A DNA stretch of 64,000 nt from Halopseudomonas litoralis (GTDB lineage Bacteria > Pseudomonadota > Gammaproteobacteria > Pseudomonadales > Pseudomonadaceae). This document shows positions 38,601 to 47,677 of this stretch, piece after piece (the stretch's first letter is position 1; each line of letters begins with the position of its first letter). The notes under the pieces were generated by a model, which searched no databases, was not told the DNA's origin, and saw only the letters and a program-made list of their open reading frames with translations. The stretch spans positions 1,116,001-1,180,000 of the forward strand of contig NZ_LT629748.1 of NCBI RefSeq assembly GCF_900105005.1, given 5' to 3'. A program made the position numbers and the translations under genes.

Positions 38601-40544
38601 ATCGGTGACATGAGCGGGGATGTGTTCGGCAATGGCCTGCTGCGTTCACGCTCGGTGAAACTGCTGGCTGCCTTCAACCATCTGAATATTTTCATCGACC
38701 CCGATCCGGACCCCGAGCGCAGCTTCGAGGAACGCCAGCGTCTCTACGACCTGCCGCGCTCCAGCTGGACGGATTATGACCCGGAGTTGATATCGGCGGG
38801 CGGTGGCGTATTCCCGCGCAGTCTCAAGCAGATCAGGCTGACGCCGGAAATGAAGGAGGTCTTCGATATCAGCGAAGACCAGCTCACACCGGCGGAACTG
38901 ATCAATCGTCTGCTGCAGGCGCCGGTGGACCTGCTGTGGAATGGTGGCATCGGTACCTATATCAAGGCGTCAACGGAAAGCCATGCCGACGTGGGTGACA
39001 AGGCCAATGATGCGGTACGGGTGGATGGCTGCGAGTTGCGCTGCAAGGTGATCGGCGAGGGCGGCAACCTCGGTGTGACCCAGCTGGGACGGATCGAGTA
39101 TTGCCTGAATGGCGGCGCAGCCAATACCGACTTCATCGACAACGCCGGCGGGGTCGATTGCTCCGACCACGAAGTCAATATCAAGATCCTGCTGAACGAA
39201 GTCGTGGCGGCAGGGGATATGACCGGCAAACAGCGCAACCAGTTGCTGGCGGACATGACCGAGGCCGTGGCCGGGCTGGTGCTGTCCAACAATTATCAGC
39301 AGACCCAGGCGATCAGTCTGGCCCAGGGTCAGGCTACGCGCGCAATGGCGGAGTATCGGCGCTTCATCAGCGCCATGGAGTCCAGCGGTAAGCTCAATCG
39401 TGCGCTGGAGTTTCTACCAGAGGACGACCAGTTGGCCGACCGTGCAGCCAAGGGGACGGGGCTGACGCGGCCGGAGTTGTCGGTGTTGATCTCCTATTCC
39501 AAAGCGGACCTGAAAGAGCGACTGGCTGCATCCGAGGTGCCGGAGGATACCTGGCTGGCCCGCGAAATGGCCACGGCCTTCCCGCCGCAACTGGTGCGTG
39601 AGCATACTGCGGCGCTTGCCGGACATCGGCTGCGGCGCGAAATCATCGCCACGCAGTTGGCCAACAACCTGGTCAACCATATGGGAATCACATTCCTGCG
39701 ACGCATGGAGCAATCAACGGGCGCCAGTGCTGGGCGGATTGTTGCAGCCTATGTGGTGGCGCGGGATGTATTCCGGTTGATGGAACAGTTTGACAGCATC
39801 GCCAAGCTGGATTATCAATTGCCGGCGGCGGTGCAGATCGAACTGATGGATGAGCTGATGCGCCTGGCGCGCCGGGCCACGCGCTGGTTCCTTCGCCGCC
39901 GCGGACCGGGCGGAAGTCCGGAGGAGCAGATGCAGACCGCAGCCCTGGTGGCGCATTTTGCGCCGCAGATCCAGGCGCTTGATGAGCACTTCGATGAGAT
40001 GCTCGAGGGTTCCGTGCGTCAGCTTTGGGAGTCGCGCGTCGAGCACTATACTGCCGCCGATGTTCCGGTACCTATCGCCCGTCTGGTGGCGGGGGCTGCC
40101 CATTTCTATACCATGCTCGGGGTGATCGATGCGGCAGATGTCACCGGGCAACCCGCACAGCGGGTTGCTCAGGTATTCTTCGCGCTGGGCAGTGAATTGC
40201 AGATCACCTGGTTCGCCAATCAGATCAATGCGCTACCGGTGGATTCTCATTGGCAGGCGCTGGCCAGAGAGGCCTATCGTGATGAACTGGAAAATCAGCT
40301 TGGCTACATGACCATATCGGTTCTGCAGACGAGCGACCGGGACCAGCCGGTGGATGAATTGTTGTCCAGCTGGTTGGACCATAACCGGTTGTTGGTGCAG
40401 CGTTGGCAATTGTTGTTGACCGAATTGAGAAGCACGGGGCAGAACGATTATCCGATGATCGCTGTGGCCATGCGCGAACTGACCGACCTCGCTGGCAATG
40501 CCCGGCAGGCAACGATGGAGAATCATGCAGGAACTGATCATTGA
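35661..40544 (+). CDS. gdhB: NAD-specific glutamate dehydrogenase, large (about 180 kDa) type
   Basis: 1627 residues from ATG 35661, with tggaggt eight bases upstream; an upstream in-frame ATG has no such site. The family of about 1600-residue enzymes converts glutamate to 2-oxoglutarate and ammonia for catabolism. A long N-terminal region with ACT-like regulatory folds precedes the catalytic domain, which shows [20 protein letters not shown] and [16 protein letters not shown] (the active lysine region) at about residues 810-855. The nucleotide-binding part includes [17 protein letters not shown], then a C-terminal helical region. Confidence 0.96.
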   Translation: [1627 protein letters not shown]

Positions 40545-40746
40545 TCTGACATTGCCCGCTGAGCGCTACCTGGCCTGGTATCGGGGTCAGGCCGGCCGGG
40601 TGATGATGCACAGCCGGGATGGCCGCCGGGTCAGCCTCCCGGCCCATCATCTGCGGCCCTTTCTGACGCACATGGGGGTGTATGGCAGCTTCGTTATGCG
40701 CTTTACTGCCGAGGGCAAACTGGTATCTCTGGAGCGGCTGGAATAG
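40525..40746 (+). CDS. DUF2835 protein
   Basis: 73 residues from ATG 40525, overlapping the end of gdhB by 20 bp, with a tggaga site just before. It is a small soluble protein with the DUF2835 pattern LTLPAERYLAWYRGQAGRVM followed by SLPAHHLRPFLTHMGVYG. The function is unknown. The overlap suggests translational coupling with gdhB. Confidence 0.82.
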   Translation: MQELIIDLTLPAERYLAWYRGQAGRVMMHSRDGRRVSLPAHHLRPFLTHMGVYGSFVMRFTAEGKLVSLERLE

Positions 40747-40773
40747 TCCGTAATAGCGTGATTTGGACGTTAA

Positions 40774-40797
40774 ATAACAGTCATAAAACGGTATACT
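40774..40797 (+). promoter_or_regulatory. Possible pyrD promoter
   Basis: TATACT at 40792-40797 fits a -10 box and lies 31 bp before the pyrD ATG. The -35 region (ttaaat/gttaaa near 40769-40775) is poor, so only the -10 is convincing. Confidence 0.4.
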
Positions 40798-40828
40798 CCG
40801 CGCAGCTATTTTCAACCGGGGCATCACC

Positions 40829-41875
40829 ATGTATTCCAACCTGCGTTCCCTGATGTTTCACCTGCCTGCCGAAACGTCCCATGACCTGGCGCTGGACATG
40901 ATCGGCGCTGCCGGGCGGCTGCGTCTGGCTTCCTGTCTTGCACGACCGGTGCAACCCCAGCCGGTGAAGCTGCTGGGTATGACTTTCGACAATCCGGTGG
41001 GCCTGGCCGCGGGGCTGGACAAGAATGCCATTGCGGTGGATGGCCTGGCTGGGCTGGGGTTTGGTTTTCTCGAGGTCGGCACCGTGACCCCGCGGCCGCA
41101 GCCGGGGAATCCCAAGCCGCGGCTTTTCCGCTTGCCAGAGGCCAGCGCCATTATCAATCGCATGGGATTCAACAATCTGGGTGTGGACGCCTTGATGGAA
41201 CGCGTCGCCCGGGTGCGCTATCAGGGGACTCTGGGGATCAATATCGGCAAGAACGCCACGACCCCGGTCGGACGGGCGGTGGACGACTATCTGTATTGTC
41301 TGCGCAAGGTCTACAGCCATGCCGGTTATGTAACAGTGAATCTGTCCTCACCCAATACCCCCGGCCTGCGTACCTTGCAGTACGGCGACACGCTCAAGAT
41401 TTTGTTGGCCGAGATCAAGGCCTGTCAGCAGGAGCTGGCGAGCCTGTATGACCGCTATGTACCCATTGCCATCAAGATCGCTCCGGACATGACGCCCGAG
41501 GAGTTGACTCTGGTTGCCCGCACTCTGCTGGAAGAGGGGATGGATGCGGTGATTGCTACCAATACCACTCTGGATCGCTCGCGAGTGGAGGGTCTGACTT
41601 TCGCTGATGAGGAAGGTGGGTTGTCAGGCGGACCGCTGACTGACGCCTCGACCAACGTGATCCGCATTCTGGCTGATGAAATCAAGGGCCAGATGCCGAT
41701 TATTGGTGTCGGTGGGATTCTGACCGGCGCCGATGCGGCGGCCAAGATCGCAGCGGGTGCCAGTCTGGTACAGCTGTACAGCGGCTTCATCTACCGTGGG
41801 CCGGAACTGATCCGCGAATGTGTGGATGCGATTGCGGCGCTGAACAGCGGTGCTGCAGAAAGTAACCGGGGCTGA
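40829..41875 (+). CDS. pyrD: Dihydroorotate dehydrogenase (quinone), class 2
   Basis: 348 residues. It oxidises dihydroorotate to orotate at the inner membrane, passing electrons to ubiquinone, in pyrimidine synthesis. The N-terminal 40 residues form the class 2 membrane-associated helices. FMN and substrate motifs follow: [54 protein letters not shown] with the catalytic serine of class 2, and [17 protein letters not shown]. Confidence 0.97.
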   Translation: MYSNLRSLMFHLPAETSHDLALDMIGAAGRLRLASCLARPVQPQPVKLLGMTFDNPVGLAAGLDKNAIAVDGLAGLGFGFLEVGTVTPRPQPGNPKPRLFRLPEASAIINRMGFNNLGVDALMERVARVRYQGTLGINIGKNATTPVGRAVDDYLYCLRKVYSHAGYVTVNLSSPNTPGLRTLQYGDTLKILLAEIKACQQELASLYDRYVPIAIKIAPDMTPEELTLVARTLLEEGMDAVIATNTTLDRSRVEGLTFADEEGGLSGGPLTDASTNVIRILADEIKGQMPIIGVGGILTGADAAAKIAAGASLVQLYSGFIYRGPELIRECVDAIAALNSGAAESNRG

Positions 41876-41882
41876 ATTAAAT

Positions 41883-41902
41883 GGCCCCCGTAAACGGGGG
41901 CC
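41883..41902. terminator. Hairpin between pyrD and rmf
   Basis: ggcccccg-taaa-cgggggcc is a perfect 8-bp stem with a short loop, 8 bp after the pyrD stop and before the rmf stop on the other strand. It is placed to end both convergent transcripts. There is no long T run. Confidence 0.6.
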
Positions 41903-41964
41903 TTGGGCCTCGCAGGCCCGACGCTCTGAGTGAGCGCCCTGGGTAAAGAGGGTGGGAGAGGGGA

Positions 41965-42180
41965 TTACCCTACAGCGCGCATCTCATTGAGGCGATGCAC
42001 GCCTGAAATACCGGTGAATCCTGCCCAGTGGTCGGCTCTGCCTTCACGCCAGCCATTGATCCAGTTCTGTCTGCCGGCAGTGCTGTTGAAGGGACAGGAG
42101 TCTTGAGACTTGCCTTGAACGCCGTTCTGATATCCGCGCAAATATGCTCGTTCCATCGGATCACGCTTTAGTCTTCTCAT
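41965..42180 (-). CDS. rmf: Ribosome modulation factor
   Basis: 71 residues from ATG 42180; the open frame continues upstream but homology begins at MRRLKRDPMERAYLRGYQNG. A gaggg site lies nine bases upstream. RMF dimerises 70S ribosomes into inactive 100S particles in stationary phase. The core (KSQDSCPFNSTAGRQNWING, then WREGRADHW) aligns well with the 55-residue E. coli protein. The last 20 or so residues (AGFTGISGVHRLNEMRAVG) are an extension beyond it. It is divergent from rlmKL and convergent with pyrD. Confidence 0.92.
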   Translation of the reverse strand: MRRLKRDPMERAYLRGYQNGVQGKSQDSCPFNSTAGRQNWINGWREGRADHWAGFTGISGVHRLNEMRAVG

Positions 42181-42430
42181 AAAGTACAGCCCTCGTGTGG
42201 TATGACAACCCGGTCCAACTGGTCTGGACCGGGGTTTGGTGCAGAGAATTTTTCCCTGCACCCGGGAAACTGCAGAAATTGCAGCTTCCTTGTTCGGTTT
42301 ACCAACGCAAAGTCTTGATGTCTCTTGTACCCTATTACGACGGGCTGAGAAAGATCGAATTGGCATACTGGGCTCATTCCTTAGAGCCCGGATGCAACAT
42401 AAACGTAACACTGTTCTGGAAATCAACGAG

Positions 42431-44635
42431 ATGCGCGAGACCCTTGAATTTTTTATCACCTGTCCGAAAGGAATCGAGGGCTTGTTGCTCGACGAGCTGC
42501 GGGCGCTGGGCGCCTCGTCGGCCAGGGAAACTGTCGCCGGTGTGCATGCTGAAGGCGACCTGGAACTGGGCTATCGGATCTGTCTATGGTCACGCTTGGC
42601 GAACCGGGTGCTGCTTATTCTTGAGCGCTTTCCGGGGAGTGACGCGCAGAGCTTGTATGACGGGGTCGCGCGCATTCAGTGGGCTGATCACCTGCAGCCG
42701 GACGGCAGTCTGGCGGTGGATTTCACTGGTCAGCTGGCGGGTGTCGACAACACCCACTTCGGCGCACTGCGGGTCAAGGATGCGATTGTTGATCGGCTGC
42801 GCACTGCCGACGGCACCCGTCCTTCGGTAAACAAGGTGAATCCGGATCTGCGGGTCAATGTGCATTGCCGCAATGGTGAAGTACAGCTGGCGTTGGATCT
42901 GTCCGGTACCAGCCTGCACCAGCGCGGTTATCGTTTGCAGCAGGGCGCCGCGCCGCTCAAGGAAAACCTCGCGGCAGCCGTGTTGATTCGGGCCAACTGG
43001 CCGGCGCTGGCGGAGCAGGGAGCGGCGCTGGCCGACCCCATGTGCGGCTCCGGCACCTTTCTGGTAGAAGCCGGCCTGATGGCGGCGGACATTGCGCCGA
43101 ACCTGCACCGCCAGCAATGGGGGTTCAGCCACTGGCTGCAACACGTTCCCGCTCTGTGGCAGCGCTTGCATGCCGAAGCCCAGCAGCGCGCCGATGCCGG
43201 GTTGGCGCGTGCGCCCTTGTGGATCCGCGGCTATGAAGCCGACCCGCGGTTGTTACAACCGCTGCGCAACAATATCCAGCGCGCCGGCCTGGGGGAGTGG
43301 ATCAAGGTCTATCAGGGCGAGCTGGCGACCTTTGCACCGCACCCTGATCAGGGTCAGAAAGGCCTGGTCGTCTGCAACCCGCCCTACGGCGAGCGGCTGG
43401 GCGATGCCGCGAGTCTGGTCTACCTGTACCAGAAGCTCGGTGAGGTACTGCGCAGCGAATGCACTGGCTGGCAGGCGGCGATCTTCACCGGTAACCCGGA
43501 GCTGGGGCGGCGCATGGGTATTCGCAGTCACAAGCAATATTCGCTGTTCAATGGTGCCTTGCCATGCAAGCTGCTGCTGATGGACCTGCAATCCGAGCGC
43601 TATGTCACCGGTGCTGCGCCTAACTCCGCTGAGCGCGCCGAGCGGACTGAGCGAGCTGAGGCAGGCGATGCCCCCGCGCCGATGGAAACCAGCGCGCGGC
43701 TCAGCGAGTCGGCGCAGATGTTCGCCAATCGCTTGAAGAAGAATCTGAAAACCCTGGGCAAATGGGCACGTCAGCAGCAGATCAGCTGTTATCGTCTGTA
43801 CGATGCGGACATGCCGGAGTTTGCCGTGGCCATTGATGTGTATGGCGATTGGGCTCACGTGCAGGAGTATGCCGCTCCGGCCAGTATCAGCGAAGACAAG
43901 GCCCAGGCGCGTCTGCAGGATGTGCTGGTGGCGCTGCCGCAGGTACTGGGCATTCCGGTCAGCCAGGTGGTGCTCAAGCAGCGTCAGCGTCAGGCTGGCA
44001 AGCAACAGTATCAGCGCATGGATCGTCGGGGTCAGTTCATGACGGTCAATGAAGGTCAGGTAAAATTGCTGGTCAATCTGACCGACTATCTGGATACCGG
44101 CCTGTTTCTGGATCATCGCCCGATCCGCCTGCGCATCGCCGAAGAAGCCCGCGGCAAGCGTTTCCTCAACCTGTTCTGCTATACCGCCAGCGCCACTGTG
44201 CATGCCGCGGTGGGCGGGGCGCGCAAGACGACCAGCGTCGATCTGTCGAAAACCTATCTGGACTGGGCGCGGCGCAATCTGTCATTGAACGGGCTGTCTG
44301 ATCTGCATCAGTTGGTGCAGGATGACGTGATGAAGTGGCTGGAGCAGGATCGTGGTGAGTATGAACTCATCTTCATCGACCCGCCGACCTTCTCCAATTC
44401 CAAGCGTCTGGACGATGTGTTCGATGTGCAGCGCGATCATGTGCAATTGCTGGATATGGCCATGGCGCGCTTGGCGCCGGGCGGGGTGGTGTATTTCTCC
44501 AACAACTTCCGCCGTTTCCGGCTGGACTCTGCGTTGGCAGAGAAATATCAGGTTGAGGATATATCGGCGCAGACGCTGGACAAGGACTTTCAGCGCAATA
44601 CGCGGATTCATCGCACCTGGAAGCTGATGCGCTGA
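42431..44635 (+). CDS. rlmL: 23S rRNA m2G2445/m7G2069 methyltransferase (bifunctional RlmKL)
   Basis: 734 residues from ATG 42431, chosen because homology starts there (TLEFFITCPKGIEGLLLDEL); its ribosome site is weak. The order is a THUMP domain at about 45-160, the RlmL methyltransferase with DPMCGSGTFLVEAGLMAADI and VCNPPYGERLGD (NPPY), then the RlmK half with LNLFCYTASATVHAAVGGAR and FIDPPTFSNSK. The two activities modify G2445 (N2) and G2069 (N7) in the peptidyl-transferase region. IS copy 3 lies downstream. Confidence 0.95.
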   Translation: MRETLEFFITCPKGIEGLLLDELRALGASSARETVAGVHAEGDLELGYRICLWSRLANRVLLILERFPGSDAQSLYDGVARIQWADHLQPDGSLAVDFTGQLAGVDNTHFGALRVKDAIVDRLRTADGTRPSVNKVNPDLRVNVHCRNGEVQLALDLSGTSLHQRGYRLQQGAAPLKENLAAAVLIRANWPALAEQGAALADPMCGSGTFLVEAGLMAADIAPNLHRQQWGFSHWLQHVPALWQRLHAEAQQRADAGLARAPLWIRGYEADPRLLQPLRNNIQRAGLGEWIKVYQGELATFAPHPDQGQKGLVVCNPPYGERLGDAASLVYLYQKLGEVLRSECTGWQAAIFTGNPELGRRMGIRSHKQYSLFNGALPCKLLLMDLQSERYVTGAAPNSAERAERTERAEAGDAPAPMETSARLSESAQMFANRLKKNLKTLGKWARQQQISCYRLYDADMPEFAVAIDVYGDWAHVQEYAAPASISEDKAQARLQDVLVALPQVLGIPVSQVVLKQRQRQAGKQQYQRMDRRGQFMTVNEGQVKLLVNLTDYLDTGLFLDHRPIRLRIAEEARGKRFLNLFCYTASATVHAAVGGARKTTSVDLSKTYLDWARRNLSLNGLSDLHQLVQDDVMKWLEQDRGEYELIFIDPPTFSNSKRLDDVFDVQRDHVQLLDMAMARLAPGGVVYFSNNFRRFRLDSALAEKYQVEDISAQTLDKDFQRNTRIHRTWKLMR

Positions 44636-44673
44636 GATAGCGTCCGGAAGGGTCTCCGCACTACTGCTGGTGT

Positions 44674-44719
44674 GGGACGCAGAGCGTCCCGGCATGCGTT
44701 CCCACGCTGGAGCGTGGGA
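44674..44719. repeat. REP-type hairpin pair at the 3' flank of IS110 copy 3
   Basis: gggacgcagagcgtccc (44674-44690) and tcccacgctggagcgtggga (44700-44719) lie between the rlmKL stop and the IS. The pair and its junction with the IS repeat the arrangement at copy 2. Confidence 0.8.
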
Positions 44720-44748
44720 GATTCTATGGTTCATGCCAACCCCTTTTA

Positions 44749-45687
44749 TCAGGTTTTGGGCCGATAAACCGTTTGATTCTGCATCAAGGCAAAGGCAATG
44801 CGCGCCAACTTTCTTGCCAGCTTGATCAGCGCCTGGATGGGCTTGAGTCCCTGTGATAGATAGGTCTCGTATAACGCCTTCCAGGCAGCGGTTTTACGGG
44901 CAGCCATAGCCGCGTTGTAGAGCAGGCGGCGTAATTCCGGGTCGCCTTTCTTGGTGAGTTTTCGTCGGCCTGCCTGCTTGCCAGAGTCTCGGACTTTGAC
45001 ATCCATCCCCAGGTAAGCGATGAAGGCGTCACTGCTCTTGAAGCGACCTCGGTGGAAGGTGTTGGCGAGTGCCATTGAGCTCAGCTCGCCAATGCCTTCG
45101 ATGTCCATGCAGCGTTTTGCATCTGCGTCCCAGCCTACGTCTGCCAAGGCCTGCTTCAGGCGCTGGGTAATCAGCAGCTCAACGCGACGGATATGGGTAT
45201 CCAGCTGTTTGCTCGCCTGCTTCAACTCAGGTACATCCTGCAAGCTCTGGCTCAACGCTACTCGGGTATGAACCAGCGAGGCTCGACGGCGCATCAGGCT
45301 TTGGATGCGGTAAAACGCATCATGGGCAGGGATCCAAGGCTTGAGCTCCTCAAGCTCGTTGCTCAAATAACGCAGGATCAGTCTGGCATCAGACGGGTCG
45401 GTCTTGGCCCGGGTACCTACCCCATCGCGGTAACGGCTGAGCCGATAACCATCCAGTAAGTAGAGCGGGTGTGCTGCTGCATGAGCCAGCGTGGCCAGTT
45501 GCCGATGATAAATTCCGGTGGCTTCCAGCGCGATCCTTGAGCCCTGCGGCAACGACTTCAACCAGCGCTTAATAGCGCTGGGGGAGTTGTTGATCGTGTC
45601 GATCTGAGGGGCGTCACTGCGAGCGATCACCAGCTCCGCCTTGCTGACATCGATACCCACCAGGATAGATTCAACAGATTTTGTCAT
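44749..45687 (-). CDS. IS110-family transposase
   Basis: 312 residues, intact, with the same DEDD and serine domains as copy 2. The only difference I found is Ile for Thr in DARLILRYL, next to the last DEDD aspartates (A at 45377 against G at 28035 on the plus strand). The change is conservative in position but close to the active site, so the two copies may not be equally active. Confidence 0.96.
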   Translation of the reverse strand: MTKSVESILVGIDVSKAELVIARSDAPQIDTINNSPSAIKRWLKSLPQGSRIALEATGIYHRQLATLAHAAAHPLYLLDGYRLSRYRDGVGTRAKTDPSDARLILRYLSNELEELKPWIPAHDAFYRIQSLMRRRASLVHTRVALSQSLQDVPELKQASKQLDTHIRRVELLITQRLKQALADVGWDADAKRCMDIEGIGELSSMALANTFHRGRFKSSDAFIAYLGMDVKVRDSGKQAGRRKLTKKGDPELRRLLYNAAMAARKTAAWKALYETYLSQGLKPIQALIKLARKLARIAFALMQNQTVYRPKT

Positions 45688-45918
45688 GGCGCGTCCTCCA
45701 AGCTAAAGTAGTCTTTGACTTGTCAGGGCTCACCAGACGCTGGCTTGCGACGTATCGTCGGTCTGAGCGGCTTGGCTCTGCCGATGGATTCTCTATTGGC
45801 GTTTATGGTGAGGGTGGGGCGAAATCTCCCACAGTCCGTGCCGAAAGGCCGGAAAACGATTGAGCCCCTCCACCCTGACAGGTCCATTTTGGACCTGCAG
45901 ATGAACCATACAAACGAT
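45688..45918 (-). ncRNA. Candidate bridge RNA region of IS110 copy 3
   Basis: Same 231-bp non-coding 5' end as in copy 2, with the potential guide aatctcccac at 45823-45832 (plus strand) and the caggtcc / ggacctg stem. No base differences from copy 2 were seen, so both would target the same site. The call is inferred from family knowledge and the guide match. Confidence 0.55.
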
Positions 45919-45942
45919 AGGGTTGGGGAGCCGCTGGCGTCC

Positions 45943-47415
45943 TCAGCGACTATCCGCCACATCCGTCGGTCCGCGGCGGTAGACGTCACTCAGCAGTGAG
46001 TCCAGCGCCTGACGGCTGCCGCCGGCGGAGGGGTGGTTGACGATGGCAGTCACTGCCCAGCTCTGGCCGTTGTTGTCGCGAGTGATGCCGGCGATGGCTC
46101 TGACGTTGCGCAGCGAACCGGTCTTGATGTGAGCCTGGCCGGCGACCGGCGTATTGCGCATGCGACGGCGCATGGTGCCGTCCATGGCTGCCAGCGGCAG
46201 GGAGGCAACAAATTCCGCTGCGTAGGGACTTTCCCAGGCCTGAGCCAGCAGTTGCGCCATGTCGCGGGCGGTCATGCGCTCCAGGCGCGACAATCCCGAA
46301 CCGTTATCCAGCACCAGCCCTGTGGGCTGGATATCCTTGTCTGCCAACCACTGGTTGATGATGCGACTGGCCGCTTTGTGATCATCGGTATCGGCAGCGC
46401 TGCGTTGCTCTCGCCCGATGGTCAGGAATAACTGCCTGGCCATGGTGTTATTGCTGTACTTGTTTATATCGCGGACTACGTCGACCAGATCCGGTGACGT
46501 ACTGCGGGCCAGCAGGCGCGCGTTCGCCGGCGAGGGCCCGATACGGTTGGCGCCCTGAATGCGCCCGCCCATCTCATGCCACAGGGTGCGAATAAGGCTG
46601 GCGGTATACACCGGGGCATCCAGCACCGACAGATAGCGTTCCGCGTCGCAGCCCTGATGCAGCGAGCCGGTGAGGGTGATGGTGGCGCGCTTGCCGTCAT
46701 CCTGGACCGCATAGGCCACGTTCGGCCATGGACAGCTCTTGACCGCGGGCAGCCTGGTCAGCTGATTATCGATGGTTACTTCCGGCAAGGCCGGCTCCAG
46801 ATGGGTACGAATCCCGTCGGCATCGGCGAAGCTTTTCAGCGACAGCAGCTTGAGATTGGTCAGCAGCGGATCAGGTTCGACCAGAAAGGGTTTGCTCGGA
46901 TCATTGCCGTCGTCCACAAACCTGCCGGCATCCGATGGTATGCGGATATCCGCCGGCTGCAGTACCAGATCGCCGCGCACTTCGCGCACGCCGGCGGCAC
47001 GCAGGTCACGCAACATCAACCATACGCGCTCCATGGTCAGCTTGGGGTCGCCGCTGCTGTGAAATATCAGGTCCCCCTGCAGCTCGCCGCCGCTGATCGC
47101 TCCGGTGCCATACAAATCTGTCCGCCATTGGAAATTCGGGCCGAGCAGTTCCAGGGCGGCGTAAGTAGTGACCAACTTCATGGTCGAGGCCGGATTGACC
47201 GGCTGATCGGCGTTCACATATTGCGCCAGGCCCTGGCCTTCCAGCGGGATGACCGCCAACGCCATGGCATTGGTGGGGATCTTGGCTGCGGCGAGGGCGG
47301 AGCTGACCTTGGTGGGCAGGGTGCCGCGGTCGTTTTCAGCAACAGCGGCACCGCTGGCGAACAGGCCGGCGAGAGGAAGGAGGCAGCACAGGGTCAGTTT
47401 TTTCAGACGCAGCAT
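45943..47415 (-). CDS. dacB: D-alanyl-D-alanine carboxypeptidase/endopeptidase (PBP4)
   Basis: 490 residues from ATG 47415 (gggag upstream); the open frame extends 115 codons further but without homology. A signal peptide (MLRLKKLTLCCLLPLAGLFA) leads to the periplasm. The three penicillin-binding motifs are PASTMKLVTTY (SxxK), KYSNNTMARQ (SxN) and HIKTGSLRNV (KTG), separated by the large insert typical of class C PBPs. It trims and cleaves peptidoglycan cross-links. In Pseudomonas, loss of dacB derepresses AmpC beta-lactamase. Confidence 0.95.
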   Translation of the reverse strand: MLRLKKLTLCCLLPLAGLFASGAAVAENDRGTLPTKVSSALAAAKIPTNAMALAVIPLEGQGLAQYVNADQPVNPASTMKLVTTYAALELLGPNFQWRTDLYGTGAISGGELQGDLIFHSSGDPKLTMERVWLMLRDLRAAGVREVRGDLVLQPADIRIPSDAGRFVDDGNDPSKPFLVEPDPLLTNLKLLSLKSFADADGIRTHLEPALPEVTIDNQLTRLPAVKSCPWPNVAYAVQDDGKRATITLTGSLHQGCDAERYLSVLDAPVYTASLIRTLWHEMGGRIQGANRIGPSPANARLLARSTSPDLVDVVRDINKYSNNTMARQLFLTIGREQRSAADTDDHKAASRIINQWLADKDIQPTGLVLDNGSGLSRLERMTARDMAQLLAQAWESPYAAEFVASLPLAAMDGTMRRRMRNTPVAGQAHIKTGSLRNVRAIAGITRDNNGQSWAVTAIVNHPSAGGSRQALDSLLSDVYRRGPTDVADSR

Positions 47416-47677
47416 TGAGCGCGACTCCCAGGGAAAGCGGGTGAGGGCTGTGCGGAGTGTCCATTCCCAAGGGTACAGCCGGTTGTCAGACAGGATAGCG
47501 CAAGAAAGCGCTGAAAAACTACCGGTGGGGTGCAGTTTGCAAGGAACAGGTTGGCCGACAGGACTGGAGCCTACAGGGAAGTATTTACGGCGTGTCTCAG
47601 GCTGGTGCAGGGCGGGGCACGAAACGCGAAGCGATAACAGACAGGCCCCTAGGTGGGCTTCTTTTTGGATGGCGCGA

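Larger units (their letters stand above)
44721..45918 (-). mobile_element. IS110-family insertion sequence, copy 3 (complete)
   Basis: 1198 bp, practically identical to copy 2 and in the same orientation. The inverted repeats are at 44725-44734 and 45901-45910. It lies between the convergent genes rlmKL and dacB, its 5' end only 24 bp past the dacB stop codon, so no gene is broken. Near-identity of the copies means recent transposition or ongoing homogenisation. Confidence 0.93.
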
